A stretch of DNA of 15,343 nucleotides from DASUBN01 sp035465695 (GCA_035465695.1 DATIVR010000141.1:1-15343); one strand, 5' to 3'. Positions 5,491 through 15,004 are shown, numbered from the stretch's first letter. Notes: generated from the sequence alone by a model not told the origin. Program-made: numbers and translations.

Positions 5491-6276
5491 ATGAGCAAGA
5501 TCCTCGCAGTCACCAACCAGAAGGGCGGCGTCGGCAAGACCACCACGGCCATCAATCTGGCGGCATCCCTGGCCGCCACCAAGCGCCGCGTGCTGCTCAT
5601 GGACTTGGACCCCCAAGGCAATGCCACCATGGGCAGCGGGGTCAACAAGCACGAGATCGAGAACGGCGCCTATGAGGTGCTGATGGGCGAGGCCACGGCG
5701 GCCCAGGCTGTGGTGAAAGTGGAGTCGGCAGGCTATGACCTGCTTCCCGGCAACGGCGACCTCACCGCCGCGGAAGTGAACCTGCTCACCACCGACAAGC
5801 GCGAGACCCGGCTGCGCGATGCGCTCCTGCCGCTACGCGCCGACTACGACTACATCCTCATCGATTGTCCGCCATCGCTCAACATGCTCACGCTCAACGC
5901 ACTCACCGCGGCCGACGGCGTGCTCATCCCCATGCAGTGCGAGTACTACGCGCTCGAAGGCTTGTCGGCGCTGGTGGCCACGGTGGAACGGCTCAAGAAG
6001 ACCGTGAATCCGCGCCTGGAGATCGAAGGCCTGCTACGTACCATGTTCGATCCGCGCAACAACCTGGCCAACGAAGTGTCGGCGCAGCTCATCATGCATT
6101 TCGGCGACAAGGTCTACCGCACCATGATCCCGCGCAACGTGCGCCTTGCGGAGGCGCCGAGCTTCGGCCTGCCGGCCCTGAAGCATGATTCCACCTCGCG
6201 TGGCGCGCTGGCCTATCTCGCGCTCGCCGGCGAGATGTTGCGCCGCGGCGAGCAGCAGGCCCCGGCCGTCCAATGA
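5491..6276 (+). CDS. parA: Chromosome partitioning ATPase ParA (Soj)
   Basis: A 261-residue ParA-type ATPase, which with ParB moves the replication origin region by nucleoid-bound ATP-dependent gradients. The deviant Walker A KGGVGKTT (11-18) has the signature lysine K11. Next come LLMDLDPQGNAT (35-46, with D38 and D40) and the Walker B region YILIDCPPSL (121-130). The C-terminal RNVRLAEAPSFGLP is typical of chromosomal Soj proteins. There is no N-terminal HTH, so it is unlikely to repress its own transcription in the way plasmid ParA proteins do. The ATG at 5491 fits the family start; the TTG at 5470 would only add seven atypical residues from inside the upstream stem. The likely ribosome binding site is GGGA (5482-5485), just outside that stem. 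parB follows after 60 bases. Confidence 0.95.
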   Translation: MSKILAVTNQKGGVGKTTTAINLAASLAATKRRVLLMDLDPQGNATMGSGVNKHEIENGAYEVLMGEATAAQAVVKVESAGYDLLPGNGDLTAAEVNLLTTDKRETRLRDALLPLRADYDYILIDCPPSLNMLTLNALTAADGVLIPMQCEYYALEGLSALVATVERLKKTVNPRLEIEGLLRTMFDPRNNLANEVSAQLIMHFGDKVYRTMIPRNVRLAEAPSFGLPALKHDSTSRGALAYLALAGEMLRRGEQQAPAVQ

Positions 6277-6280
6277 GGCC

Positions 6281-6308
6281 GTCACATCCGGGCGCTTGCT
6301 GCTAAAAT
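6281..6308 (+). promoter_or_regulatory. Candidate sigma70 promoter for parB
   Basis: GTCACA (4/6 to the -35) and TAAAAT (5/6 to the -10) lie 16 bases apart, with TG one base before the -10 as in extended -10 promoters. Transcription would start near 6315, with a GGAG ribosome site before the GTG at 6337. parB could thus be made independently of parA. Confidence 0.4.
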
Positions 6309-6336
6309 GCCCATCCTTTTCCGGAGCCTCCCCTAA

Positions 6337-7218
6337 GTGTCCACGAAGCGCAAAGGCCTCGGCCGCGGACTCGACGCCCTATTGGGTGGCGAGGCGGCAC
6401 TCGCCGTAGCCGGCATCGAGGCCGGCACCGCTGGCATCGAAGGCGAGCTGCGCCAGATCCCTCTGGACCTGGTGCAGCGCGGCAAGTACCAGCCACGCCG
6501 CGACATGAAGGAAGAGGCGCTCAAGGAGCTGGCGGATTCCATCCGCGCCCAGGGCGTGGTGCAGCCCATCGTGGTCCGTCCCATCGACGGCAAGCGCTAC
6601 GAGATCATCGCCGGTGAGCGCCGCTGGCGCGCCGCGCAGATGGCCGGTCTGGACAAGGTGCCGGCGGTGGTGCGCGACGTGCCGGACCGCACCGCCATCG
6701 CCATGGCGCTCATCGAGAACATCCAGCGCGCCGACCTGAACCCCCTGGAAGAAGCCGAGGCCATGCAGCGGCTGATCGCCGAGTTCAGCGTGACCCACCA
6801 GGAGGCCGCCGAGGCGGTGGGCCGCTCCCGTGCCGCCGTCACCAACCTGCTGCGCCTCTTGGAGCTCAGCCGCGAAGTACAGGATCTGGTGCGCCAGGGC
6901 GCCCTGGAGATGGGCCATGCGCGGGCGCTGCTGGCCCTGAAGGGTGCCGCCCAGACCGACGCCGCGCGCAGGGTGGTGGATAAGGGCCTCACGGTGCGGG
7001 ACACCGAGAAGCTGGTCCGCAACAAGATCCAGGAAGCCGGCGAGACCCGTGCACATCCTGCCAAGAAGACCGACCCGGACGTGAGCCGCCTGGAAAGGCA
7101 GCTCACCGAGAAGCTGGGCGCCAAGGTGGTGGTGGAGGGCAAGGGCAAGGGTGGCCGCCTGGTCATCCATTACTCGAGCCTGGACGAGCTGGACGGCATC
7201 CTCGCCCACATCAAGTAA
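6337..7218 (+). CDS. parB: Chromosome partitioning protein ParB (Spo0J), CTP-dependent DNA clamp
   Basis: A 293-residue ParB. It starts with the usual KRKGLGRGLDALL (4-16), the segment that contacts ParA. The ParB/Srx domain holds QPIVVRP (76-82), the CTP-binding GERRWRA (93-99) and ENIQRADLNPLEEA (127-140). A helix-turn-helix at about 152-174 (VTHQEAAEAVGRSRAAVTNL) binds parS, and a C-terminal dimerisation region ends in the beta-rich GRLVIHYSSLDELDGIL. The start is GTG at 6337, with CCGGAG about 11 bases upstream; this places the conserved N-terminus correctly. It is in operon order after parA but may have its own promoter. No full parS (TGTTTCACGTGAAACA) is visible in the window. Confidence 0.95.
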   Translation: MSTKRKGLGRGLDALLGGEAALAVAGIEAGTAGIEGELRQIPLDLVQRGKYQPRRDMKEEALKELADSIRAQGVVQPIVVRPIDGKRYEIIAGERRWRAAQMAGLDKVPAVVRDVPDRTAIAMALIENIQRADLNPLEEAEAMQRLIAEFSVTHQEAAEAVGRSRAAVTNLLRLLELSREVQDLVRQGALEMGHARALLALKGAAQTDAARRVVDKGLTVRDTEKLVRNKIQEAGETRAHPAKKTDPDVSRLERQLTEKLGAKVVVEGKGKGGRLVIHYSSLDELDGILAHIK

Positions 7219-7264
7219 TCCGGAGCCGTGGCCCTCGAACCGGGGCATGTAACTCGTGTCGCAG

Positions 7265-7289
7265 GCCCTTGTTCTAAGGGCTGATTTTC
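7265..7289 (+). terminator. Weak intrinsic terminator after parB
   Basis: GCCCTT (7265-7270) and AAGGGC (7276-7281) form a 6-pair stem with loop GTTCT, followed by TGATTTTCC. The stem is short and the T run interrupted, so termination would be partial. Its place after parB and before the atp promoter suits separation of the two units. Confidence 0.4.
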
Positions 7290-7301
7290 CGATTATTTTC
7301 A

Positions 7302-7330
7302 TTGAAGGTATCTCCCTTGGCCGCTACAAT
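7302..7330 (+). promoter_or_regulatory. sigma70 promoter of the atp operon
   Basis: TTGAAG (7302-7307) and TACAAT (7325-7330) are exactly 17 bases apart. This is the best promoter match in the window, with 4/6 and 5/6 consensus bases. It lies about 95 bases before atpI, so the operon would have a leader of about 90 bases. Confidence 0.7.
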
Positions 7331-7374
7331 AGGCGGCTCACTGGAGCTTGGGGATTTAAGGACGCCACCCGACC

Positions 7375-7403
7375 GCCCACGAGGCCGCCGACGTGGCTTT
7401 TTT
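7375..7403 (+). terminator. Terminator-like hairpin in the atp leader (possible attenuator)
   Basis: GCCCACG (7375-7381) pairs with CGTGGC (7392-7397) around one bulged C, and six T bases follow at once (7398-7403). It sits between the atp promoter and atpI. The stem is modest, so it may act as a partial terminator or attenuator, or be chance in GC-rich sequence. GCCAC at 7364-7368 could compete for the same 3' arm. Confidence 0.35.
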
Positions 7404-7426
7404 GTTGCCCCAGCCGCGGGGATGCG

Positions 7427-7816
7427 ATGACCGGTTATCTGGAAGAGGCGCGCCGCGGAGCGTTCAAGGTCGTGGGCCTGCAATGCCTGGCGGCCGTGCT
7501 GGCAGGCGTGACCGGTCTCCTGGCCGGCGGGCCTAAGACGGCCGAATGGGCCTTCCTGGGCGGCATGATCGCCGCCCTGGCCAACCTGGTGATGGCGTGG
7601 CGGGTGTTCGGCGGGCGGCTGGAGCGGGACCCCAAACGCTTCCTGGGCCGGCTGGTGTTCGGTGAGGCTTTCAAGTTTGCAGCCACGGCGCTCTTGTTCG
7701 GCGTGGCCATCGTGAGGATGAAAGCGGCATTCCTGCCGCTGATCCTGGGTTACCTGGCGGGCTTCGCGGCCTACTGGGTCGGATACATGAAGTTCAGCAT
7801 GGGACAGGCGAGATGA
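7427..7816 (+). CDS. atpI: ATP synthase protein I (AtpI)
   Basis: A 129-residue membrane protein with four hydrophobic helices (about 13-33, 40-60, 80-98 and 102-120), in the size and layout of AtpI. This accessory protein precedes the ATP synthase subunit genes and is thought to help c-ring assembly; it is not part of the finished enzyme. The family is poorly conserved, so position is the main argument, helped by the GGMIAALANLVMAW and FGEAFKFAATALLF segments. I take the ATG at 7427, preceded by GGGG, because an upstream extension to 7256 would cover the promoter and leader and is low-complexity. Its stop overlaps the atpB start in ATGA. Confidence 0.9.
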   Translation: MTGYLEEARRGAFKVVGLQCLAAVLAGVTGLLAGGPKTAEWAFLGGMIAALANLVMAWRVFGGRLERDPKRFLGRLVFGEAFKFAATALLFGVAIVRMKAAFLPLILGYLAGFAAYWVGYMKFSMGQAR

Positions 7817-8646
7817 GCGAGCAGAGCGGCATCACACCTACTCAATACATCCACCACCACCTCAGCTATTGGACGGTGGGCCACGGCTTCTGGTCGTTGA
7901 ACGTGGACACCCTGCTGTTCTCGGTGGGCCTGGGGCTCATCCTGTTCTTCGCCATGTTCTTCACCGCGCGCCGCGCCACCTCGGGCGTGCCGGGCCGCTG
8001 GCAGAACTTCGTCGAATTCCTGCTGAGCTGGATCCACGACAACGTGCAGCAGATCTTCAGCTATGAGAATCCGCTGATCGCGCCGCTGGCCATCACCATC
8101 TTCATCTGGATCTGGACCATGAACTTCATGGACATGCTGCCGGTGGACCTGCTGCCGCGCATCGCCCAGTTGATCGGCGCGCACGTCTTCGGGGCGAACC
8201 CCGAAGAGGTCTATCTGAAGGTGGTACCGACCAACGACATGAACATGACCTTCGGGCTGTCGTTGGGCGTGTTCGTGCTGACCCTCTATTACAGTTTCAG
8301 CAAGAAGGGCTTCCTCGGTTACGGCAAGGAGTTCATCAGCCATCCGTTCGAGGCGCATCACCCCGTCGCCAAGGCGGCGTTGGTGGCTCCGAACATCCTC
8401 ATGAACGTGGTGGAGACCATCTCCAAGCCGCTGTCGCTGTCGCTGCGACTGTTCGGCAACATGTTTGCCGGCGAGATCCTCTTCATCCTGATCGCCATGC
8501 TGCCCGCCTGGGGCCAGTGGCCGCTGTCCTTCGTGTGGACCGGCTTCCACCTGCTGGTGATCACCATCCAAGCCTTCGTGTTCATGATGTTGAGCGTCGT
8601 GTACCTGAGCATGGCGCACACCGTCCACGATTCCCATTCCCACTAA
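7813..8646 (+). CDS. atpB: ATP synthase F0 subunit a
   Basis: A 277-residue polytopic subunit a, the stator half of the proton channel in the inner membrane. The essential arginine is present: SLSLRLFGNMFAGE with R212, equivalent to E. coli R210, followed by the conserved ILIAMLP. The N-terminus YIHHHLSYWTVGHGFWSLNVDTLLFS and the mid-protein MNFMDMLPVDLLP are typical of gamma- and betaproteobacterial AtpB. The C-terminus (FVFMMLSVVYLSMAH) is complete. It is coupled to atpI by a four-base overlap. Confidence 0.97.
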   Translation: MSEQSGITPTQYIHHHLSYWTVGHGFWSLNVDTLLFSVGLGLILFFAMFFTARRATSGVPGRWQNFVEFLLSWIHDNVQQIFSYENPLIAPLAITIFIWIWTMNFMDMLPVDLLPRIAQLIGAHVFGANPEEVYLKVVPTNDMNMTFGLSLGVFVLTLYYSFSKKGFLGYGKEFISHPFEAHHPVAKAALVAPNILMNVVETISKPLSLSLRLFGNMFAGEILFILIAMLPAWGQWPLSFVWTGFHLLVITIQAFVFMMLSVVYLSMAHTVHDSHSH

Positions 8647-8679
8647 CCTCAACCGCGATTTCTTGTAAGGAGAGTCTCA

Positions 8680-8973
8680 ATGGATATCGTCACTTCCATC
8701 GCCAACATCCAGGGCCTGACCGCGCTGGGCGTGTGCCTGATCTTCGGCATGGGTGCCTTCGGCACCGCCATCGGCTTCGGCATCCTGGGCGGCAAGTTCC
8801 TGGAAGGCTGCGCGCGCCAGCCGGAACTCGGCGGCATGCTGATGGGCCGCATGTTCCTGGTGGCCGGCCTGCTCGACGCCGTCGCCATGATCGGCATCGG
8901 CTTCGCGTTGTTCTTCGTGTTCGCCAACCCGTTCCTCGGCGCCGTGCAGACCGCTGCGCAGGCCGCCCACTAA
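8680..8973 (+). CDS. atpE: ATP synthase F0 subunit c
   Basis: A 97-residue hairpin proteolipid that forms the rotating c-ring. The glycine-rich first helix (GAFGTAIGFGILGGKFLEG), the polar loop ARQPEL and the second helix with the ion-carrying D66 in GLLDAVAMIG are all present. The residues after D66 are AVAM, without the polar ligands of sodium-type c subunits, so proton coupling is expected. It is longer than the 79 residues of E. coli AtpE, mainly at the two ends. A strong AAGGAG ribosome site lies 8 bases before the ATG, as is usual for this abundantly made subunit. Confidence 0.97.
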   Translation: MDIVTSIANIQGLTALGVCLIFGMGAFGTAIGFGILGGKFLEGCARQPELGGMLMGRMFLVAGLLDAVAMIGIGFALFFVFANPFLGAVQTAAQAAH

Positions 8974-9003
8974 GTAGAACGATCACAACCGAGGATCACG
9001 CAC

Positions 9004-9477
9004 GTGAACCTGAACGCTTCACTCATCGCCGAGATGTTCGCCTTCTTCCTGTTCGTATGGGCCACGATGAAGTTCGTGTGGCCGGTGCTGCTGGGGAAGT
9101 TGAACGAGCGCGAGCAGAAGATCGCCGACGGCCTGGCTGCCGGCGATCGTGGCCGCCAGGAACTGGCCAAGGCCCACGATGAGGCCGGCGGCATCCTCAA
9201 GGATGCCCGCGGCAAGGCGGCGGACGCGGTGAACACCGCGAACCAGCAGGCCTCGCAGATCCTGGAGGCCGCCCGCAAGGAAGCCCAGGCCGAGCGCCAG
9301 CGCCAGGTGGAAGCCGCCAAGGCGGAGATCCAGCAGGAGCTGAACCGGGCCAAGGACGCGCTGCGAGCGGAAGTGGCGGGCATCGCCCTCACCGCCGCCC
9401 AGCGCATCATCGAGCGCGAGATCGACGCCAAGGCCCACAAGGCCCTGCTCGACGAACTCGCCGGCCAGATCCACTGA
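9004..9477 (+). CDS. atpF: ATP synthase F0 subunit b
   Basis: A 157-residue subunit b, the peripheral stalk. It opens with MNLNASLIAEMFAFFLFVWA and a single membrane helix (about 5-27), followed by the conserved MKFVWP. A long charged, alanine-rich coiled coil follows (LNEREQKIADGL onward) and ends in AQRIIEREIDAKAHKALLDEL, which binds delta. Length and motifs match E. coli AtpF (156). The start is GTG at 9004, with GAGG at a suitable distance; no ATG fits. Confidence 0.96.
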   Translation: MNLNASLIAEMFAFFLFVWATMKFVWPVLLGKLNEREQKIADGLAAGDRGRQELAKAHDEAGGILKDARGKAADAVNTANQQASQILEAARKEAQAERQRQVEAAKAEIQQELNRAKDALRAEVAGIALTAAQRIIEREIDAKAHKALLDELAGQIH

Positions 9478-9486
9478 GGACGCTCC

Positions 9487-10032
9487 ATGGCCGAGAACCT
9501 GACCCTGGCACGTCCTTACGCCCGCGCGGTATTCGAGCTGGCCAACGAGAAGCGTGCGTTCGATGGCTGGAGCAAGACGCTCTCCGTGCTCGCAGCCCTT
9601 AGCGCCGACGCCAGCGTGCAGGCCCTGTTCGCCAGCCCCAAAGCCGCCCCCGCGGTGCGCGCCGAGGTGTTGGCGGAGCTGGCGGCCAAGGCCGGCGCCA
9701 AGCTCGACCAGCAGGGCCGCAACTTCGTGCAGCTCCTGGCCGAGAACCGCCGCCTCCCTCTGCTCCCGGAGATCGCCGCCGACTACGAGCGCCTGCGCGC
9801 CGAGGCGGAGAACACGCTGGAGGTGGAGCTCAAGGCGGCCATGCCGGTGGCCGCGGCGGAGCAGAAGCTCATCGCGGACGCACTGCAGAAGAAGCTCGGC
9901 CGCAAGATCACGCTCAAGTACGTGGAAGACAAGACGCTCATCGGCGGCGCGGTGCTCCGCGCCGGGGACCTGGTCATCGACGGGTCGGTGCGCGAGCGAC
10001 TCAGCCGTCTCACGGCTGAACTGACCAATTAA
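9487..10032 (+). CDS. atpH: ATP synthase F1 subunit delta
   Basis: A 181-residue delta subunit that joins the F1 head to the b-dimer stalk. The N-terminal helical domain begins LARPYARAVFELAN. The C-terminal signature LIGGAVLRAGDLVIDGSV (about 154-171), then RERLSRL, is intact. GAGGA lies just upstream of the ATG. Nine bases separate it from atpF. Confidence 0.96.
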   Translation: MAENLTLARPYARAVFELANEKRAFDGWSKTLSVLAALSADASVQALFASPKAAPAVRAEVLAELAAKAGAKLDQQGRNFVQLLAENRRLPLLPEIAADYERLRAEAENTLEVELKAAMPVAAAEQKLIADALQKKLGRKITLKYVEDKTLIGGAVLRAGDLVIDGSVRERLSRLTAELTN

Positions 10033-10061
10033 CAGGAATTACAGGACTTAGAGGTTCGACC

Positions 10062-11600
<1,539 letters not shown>

Positions 11601-11614
11601 CCGGGACTAACGAG

Positions 11615-12478
11615 ATGGCAAGCCCGAAAGAGATCCGGACGCAGATCAAGAGCATCCGGAGCACGCAGAAGATCACCAAGGCCATGGAGATGGTCGCGGC
11701 GAGCAAGATGCGCAAGGTGCAGCAGCGCATGGCGGCTTCGCGCCCCTATGCCACCCGCATGCGCCAGGTGATCGGCCACCTCGCCAAGGCCAACCCCGAG
11801 TACCGCCACCCCTTCATGGTGGAGCGCGAGGTGAAGCGCGTCGGCTTCATCGTCATCTCCACCGACCGCGGCATGTGCGGCGGCCTGAACGTGAACCTGT
11901 TCAAGGCCAGCGTCGCCGCCGTGAAGGGCTGGCGCGAGCAGGGCGTGGAAGTGGACTTCTGCGTCATCGGCGCCAAGGCCGTGGGCTTCTTCAAGCGCTT
12001 CGGCGGCAAGGTGCTGGGTTCCGCCACGCATTTGGGCGACGCTCCGCATCTCGACGACCTGATCGGCACCGTGAAGGTGATGTTGGACGCGTACAAGGAC
12101 GGTCAGATCGACCGGCTGTTCGTGGTCAACAACGTATTCGTCAACACCATGACCCAGAAGCCCACCGTGACGCAGCTCCTGCCCACGGCGCCGGTGGAGG
12201 ATGAGCAGCTGGCGGAGCACTGGGACTACCTGTACGAGCCGGAGGCGCGCGAGTTGCTGGAAGGCGTGCTGACCCGCTACGTGGAGTCGCAGGTGTACCA
12301 GGGTGCGGTGGAGAACGCGGCCTGCGAACAGGCCGCGCGCATGGTGGCCATGAAGTCGGCCACCGACAACGCCGGTGAGATCATCAACGACTTGCAGCTC
12401 GTCTATAACAAGGCGCGCCAGGCCGGCATCACCAAGGAACTGTCCGAGATCGTGGGCGGCGCGGCCGCCATCGGCTAA
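11615..12478 (+). CDS. atpG: ATP synthase F1 subunit gamma
   Basis: A 287-residue gamma subunit, the central rotor shaft, with the same length as in E. coli. The N-terminal helix ASPKEIRTQIKSIRSTQKIT and KAMEMVAASKMRK are diagnostic. So are STDRGMCGGLNVNLFK in the middle and the C-terminal ENAACEQAARMVAMKSATDN with AGEIINDLQLVYNKARQAGI. Fourteen bases separate it from atpA, with only a weak ribosome site, so translational coupling is plausible. Confidence 0.97.
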   Translation: MASPKEIRTQIKSIRSTQKITKAMEMVAASKMRKVQQRMAASRPYATRMRQVIGHLAKANPEYRHPFMVEREVKRVGFIVISTDRGMCGGLNVNLFKASVAAVKGWREQGVEVDFCVIGAKAVGFFKRFGGKVLGSATHLGDAPHLDDLIGTVKVMLDAYKDGQIDRLFVVNNVFVNTMTQKPTVTQLLPTAPVEDEQLAEHWDYLYEPEARELLEGVLTRYVESQVYQGAVENAACEQAARMVAMKSATDNAGEIINDLQLVYNKARQAGITKELSEIVGGAAAIG

Positions 12479-12519
12479 GAATCGAACGTAATCAAAGAAT
12501 CGGCATCGAGGATCACATC

Positions 12520-13917
12520 ATGAGCTCTGGAAAGATCGTTCAAGTCATCGGCGCGGTGGTCGACGTGGAGTTCCCCCGCGACGCCATCCCGAAGGTCTAC
12601 GACGCGCTCAAGCTCGTCGACGGCGGCCTGACGCTCGAGGTGCAGCAGGAGCTGGGCGACGGCGTGGTGCGCTGCATCGCCATGGGCGCCTCGGAAGGCC
12701 TGAAGCGCGGTCTCGAGCTCAAGAACACCGGCGCGCCGATCTCGGTGCCGGTGGGCCAGGCTACCCTGGGCCGCATCATGGACGTGCTGGGCACGCCGGT
12801 GGACGAGCGCGGCCCGGTGAAGGCCGAGGCCAGCTGGGCCATCCATCGCAAGGCTCCGTCCTATGAAGAGCAGTCCGGTTCCACGGAGCTGCTGGAGACC
12901 GGCATCAAGGTGATCGACCTGCTGTGCCCCTTCGCGAAGGGCGGCAAGGTCGGTCTGTTCGGCGGCGCCGGCGTGGGCAAGACCGTGAACATGATGGAGC
13001 TCATCAACAACATCGCCACCGAGCACTCGGGCCTCTCCGTATTCGCCGGCGTGGGCGAGCGCACCCGCGAAGGCAACGACTTCTACCACGAGATGGCCGA
13101 GTCGGGCGTGGTGGACCTCAAGGACCTCTCCAAGTCCAAGGTGGCGATGGTGTATGGCCAGATGAACGAGCCGCCGGGTAACCGCCTGCGCGTGGCGCTC
13201 ACCGGCCTCACCATGGCCGAGTACTTCCGCGACGAAGGCCGCGACGTGCTGCTGTTCATCGACAACATCTACCGCTACACCCTGGCCGGCACCGAAGTGT
13301 CCGCGCTGCTGGGCCGCATGCCCTCCGCGGTGGGCTACCAGCCGACCCTGGCCGAGGAGATGGGCGTGCTGCAGGAACGCATCACCTCGACGAAGAAGGG
13401 CTCCATCACCTCCATCCAGGCGGTGTACGTGCCTGCGGACGACCTCACCGACCCGTCGCCCGCCACCACCTTTGCCCATCTGGACGCCACCGTGGTGCTC
13501 AGCCGCGACATCGCGGCGCTGGGCATCTACCCCGCCGTGGACCCGCTCGACTCCACTTCCCGCCAGGTGGACCCGAACGTGATCGGTCAGGAGCATTACG
13601 ACGTGGCCCGCAGCGTGCAGGCCGTGTTGCAGCGCTACAAGGAACTCAAGGACATCATCGCGATCCTCGGCATGGACGAGCTGTCCGAGGAAGACAAGCA
13701 GGCCGTGCAGCGCGCGCGCAAGATCCAGCGCTTCCTGTCGCAGCCCTTCACGGTGGCGGAAGTGTTCACGGGCAGCCCCGGCAAGTACGTGTCCCTGAAG
13801 GACACCATCCGCGCCTTCAAGGGCATCGTGGCCGGCGAGTATGACCACCTGCCCGAACAGGCCTTCTACATGGTCGGCACCATCGAGGAAGCCGTCGAGA
13901 AGGCCAAGACGCTGTAA
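12520..13917 (+). CDS. atpD: ATP synthase F1 subunit beta (catalytic)
   Basis: A 465-residue beta subunit, which makes ATP at three catalytic sites. It has Walker A GGAGVGKT (148-155), the catalytic-glutamate segment GERTREGNDFYHEM, and LLFIDNIYRYTLAGTEVSAL. The DELSEED loop is present as ILGMDELSEEDK, and the C-terminus FYMVGTIEEAVEKAK is complete. Identity to E. coli AtpD is evidently high throughout. The ATG follows GAGG after a 41-base gap. Confidence 0.98.
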   Translation: MSSGKIVQVIGAVVDVEFPRDAIPKVYDALKLVDGGLTLEVQQELGDGVVRCIAMGASEGLKRGLELKNTGAPISVPVGQATLGRIMDVLGTPVDERGPVKAEASWAIHRKAPSYEEQSGSTELLETGIKVIDLLCPFAKGGKVGLFGGAGVGKTVNMMELINNIATEHSGLSVFAGVGERTREGNDFYHEMAESGVVDLKDLSKSKVAMVYGQMNEPPGNRLRVALTGLTMAEYFRDEGRDVLLFIDNIYRYTLAGTEVSALLGRMPSAVGYQPTLAEEMGVLQERITSTKKGSITSIQAVYVPADDLTDPSPATTFAHLDATVVLSRDIAALGIYPAVDPLDSTSRQVDPNVIGQEHYDVARSVQAVLQRYKELKDIIAILGMDELSEEDKQAVQRARKIQRFLSQPFTVAEVFTGSPGKYVSLKDTIRAFKGIVAGEYDHLPEQAFYMVGTIEEAVEKAKTL

Positions 13918-13936
13918 CGCATCAGGATAGGCGCAC

Positions 13937-14359
13937 ATGGCAAGCACCAGCATCCACGTAGACATCGTCAGCGCCGAGCGCGAGATCTTCTCGGGCGAGG
14001 CGGACATGGTGTTCGCGCCGGCGGAACAGGGTGAGCTCGGCATCGCGCCGCGCCACGCCCCGCTCCTCACCCGCATGAAGCCCGGCACGGTGCGCGTGCA
14101 GCACGGCGGCGAAGAGCAGGTGTTCTACGTGTCCGGCGGCATCCTCGAGATCCAGCCGCACATGGTGACGGTGCTCTCCGACACCGCGCAGCGCGCAGCC
14201 GACATCGACGAGGCTGCCGCGCAGGACGCCAAGCGCAAAGCCGAGGAGGCCCTGGCCAACCAGTCCGAGGACCTGGACGTGACCCGCGCCCAGACCGAGC
14301 TGCTGGAGGCCGTGGCGCGCCTCAAGGCCATCCAGCAGATACGGTCGAAGAAACACTGA
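13937..14359 (+). CDS. atpC: ATP synthase F1 subunit epsilon
   Basis: A 140-residue epsilon subunit, the rotor-foot protein that also inhibits ATP hydrolysis. The N-terminal beta barrel shows VDIVSAEREIFSGEADMV, GELGIAPRHAPLLTRMKPG and VSGGILEIQPHMVTVLSD. The C-terminal inhibitory helical hairpin is present (AQDAKRKAEEAL, then VTRAQTELLEAVARLKAIQQI). An AGGA site precedes the ATG. It is the last gene of the atp operon. Confidence 0.96.
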   Translation: MASTSIHVDIVSAEREIFSGEADMVFAPAEQGELGIAPRHAPLLTRMKPGTVRVQHGGEEQVFYVSGGILEIQPHMVTVLSDTAQRAADIDEAAAQDAKRKAEEALANQSEDLDVTRAQTELLEAVARLKAIQQIRSKKH

Positions 14360-14443
14360 TGACGTGAGCGCACGGAGGCGCGCGCTGCCGCAACCCAGGG
14401 GTGCTTCAGTCGAAGCAGTGGGCCGGCAGGGATGAGATGCGAG

Positions 14444-14471
14444 GGCCGGCCAAAAGCCGGCCTTTTCTTTT
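14444..14471 (+). terminator. Intrinsic terminator of the atp operon
   Basis: GGCCGGC (14444-14450) and GCCGGCC (14456-14462) make a perfect 7-pair GC stem with loop CAAAA, followed by TTTTCTTTT. There is no T run on the other strand, so it ends atp transcription only. The T run stops two bases before the stop codon of the converging gene. An extra GGCCGGC at 14421-14427 could compete with the 5' arm. Another hairpin, TGCTTC-AGTC-GAAGCA, lies at 14402-14417. Confidence 0.85.
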
Positions 14472-14473
14472 GC

Positions 14474-15004
14474 TCAGACCGTCTCTTGCAGCATCAGGAA
14501 CCAGGCATTGCGCATGGCGGAGATCATCAGGATCAGGCTCCCGCCGAACACGAACAGCAGGTCTTGCACCACGTCTGGCGTCGTCAATCGATGCACGAAG
14601 AGGGTCACTCCGCCGAAGCAGAGCGCCCCCCGGCCCAACAAGGAGAGGCCGACCCTGCGGATGAAGTGATCCCGGTGTATCGCATTGGCCCGATCACACC
14701 AAGTCTCCCAAAGGCGGCGCAGCGGATCGCGCAGGCCGGATACCACGATCGCCACGGCACAGGCCGCGTAGAAGGAGGGTGCCTGACCCGGGACCGAGAA
14801 GAAGATCCCGACGAAGAGCACCTGTAGCAAGTCCGAGAATGTATGCTCGGCCAGGCGCCGCAGGTTGGTCTTCGCCCCCGCATCCTTGTTGGCGGGATGT
14901 AATGAGATCGCCACGAACAGGAGTCCGGCGAGGGTGGCACAGACTTCCGCTAGGGTGTTGAAGAAAGGCTGCCAGGCCACTATGGCTTGCGAGAAAACGT
15001 CCAA
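14474..15004 (-). CDS. Multi-pass membrane protein of unknown function
   Basis: A 176-residue hydrophobic protein with about five membrane segments (roughly 17-36, 56-73, 77-93, 117-137 and 147-165). Notable stretches are LAEVCATLAGLLFVAISLHP at the first helix and SAMRNAWFLM near the end. Similar TLAGLLFVAISL openings and RNAW endings occur in a widespread group of small uncharacterised membrane proteins; I know no function for them. The start is a TTG at 15004 preceded by a G-rich ribosome site. Between it and the in-frame TAA upstream there is no ATG or GTG, so TTG (or a CTG a few codons earlier) must be used. It faces the atp terminator and is divergent from glmU. Confidence 0.6.
   Translation of the reverse strand: MDVFSQAIVAWQPFFNTLAEVCATLAGLLFVAISLHPANKDAGAKTNLRRLAEHTFSDLLQVLFVGIFFSVPGQAPSFYAACAVAIVVSGLRDPLRRLWETWCDRANAIHRDHFIRRVGLSLLGRGALCFGGVTLFVHRLTTPDVVQDLLFVFGGSLILMISAMRNAWFLMLQETV

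Noticed and set aside
8680..8973. Sodium-coupled c subunit
   Set aside because: The residues after D66 are hydrophobic and lack the polar sodium ligands, so proton coupling is the normal reading.
12475..14088. Long open frame of 537 codons on the minus strand over atpD
   Set aside because: It is the antisense shadow of atpD and atpC in GC-rich DNA. The translation is low-complexity, rich in H, A, G, V and L, while the plus strand encodes unmistakable beta and epsilon subunits.
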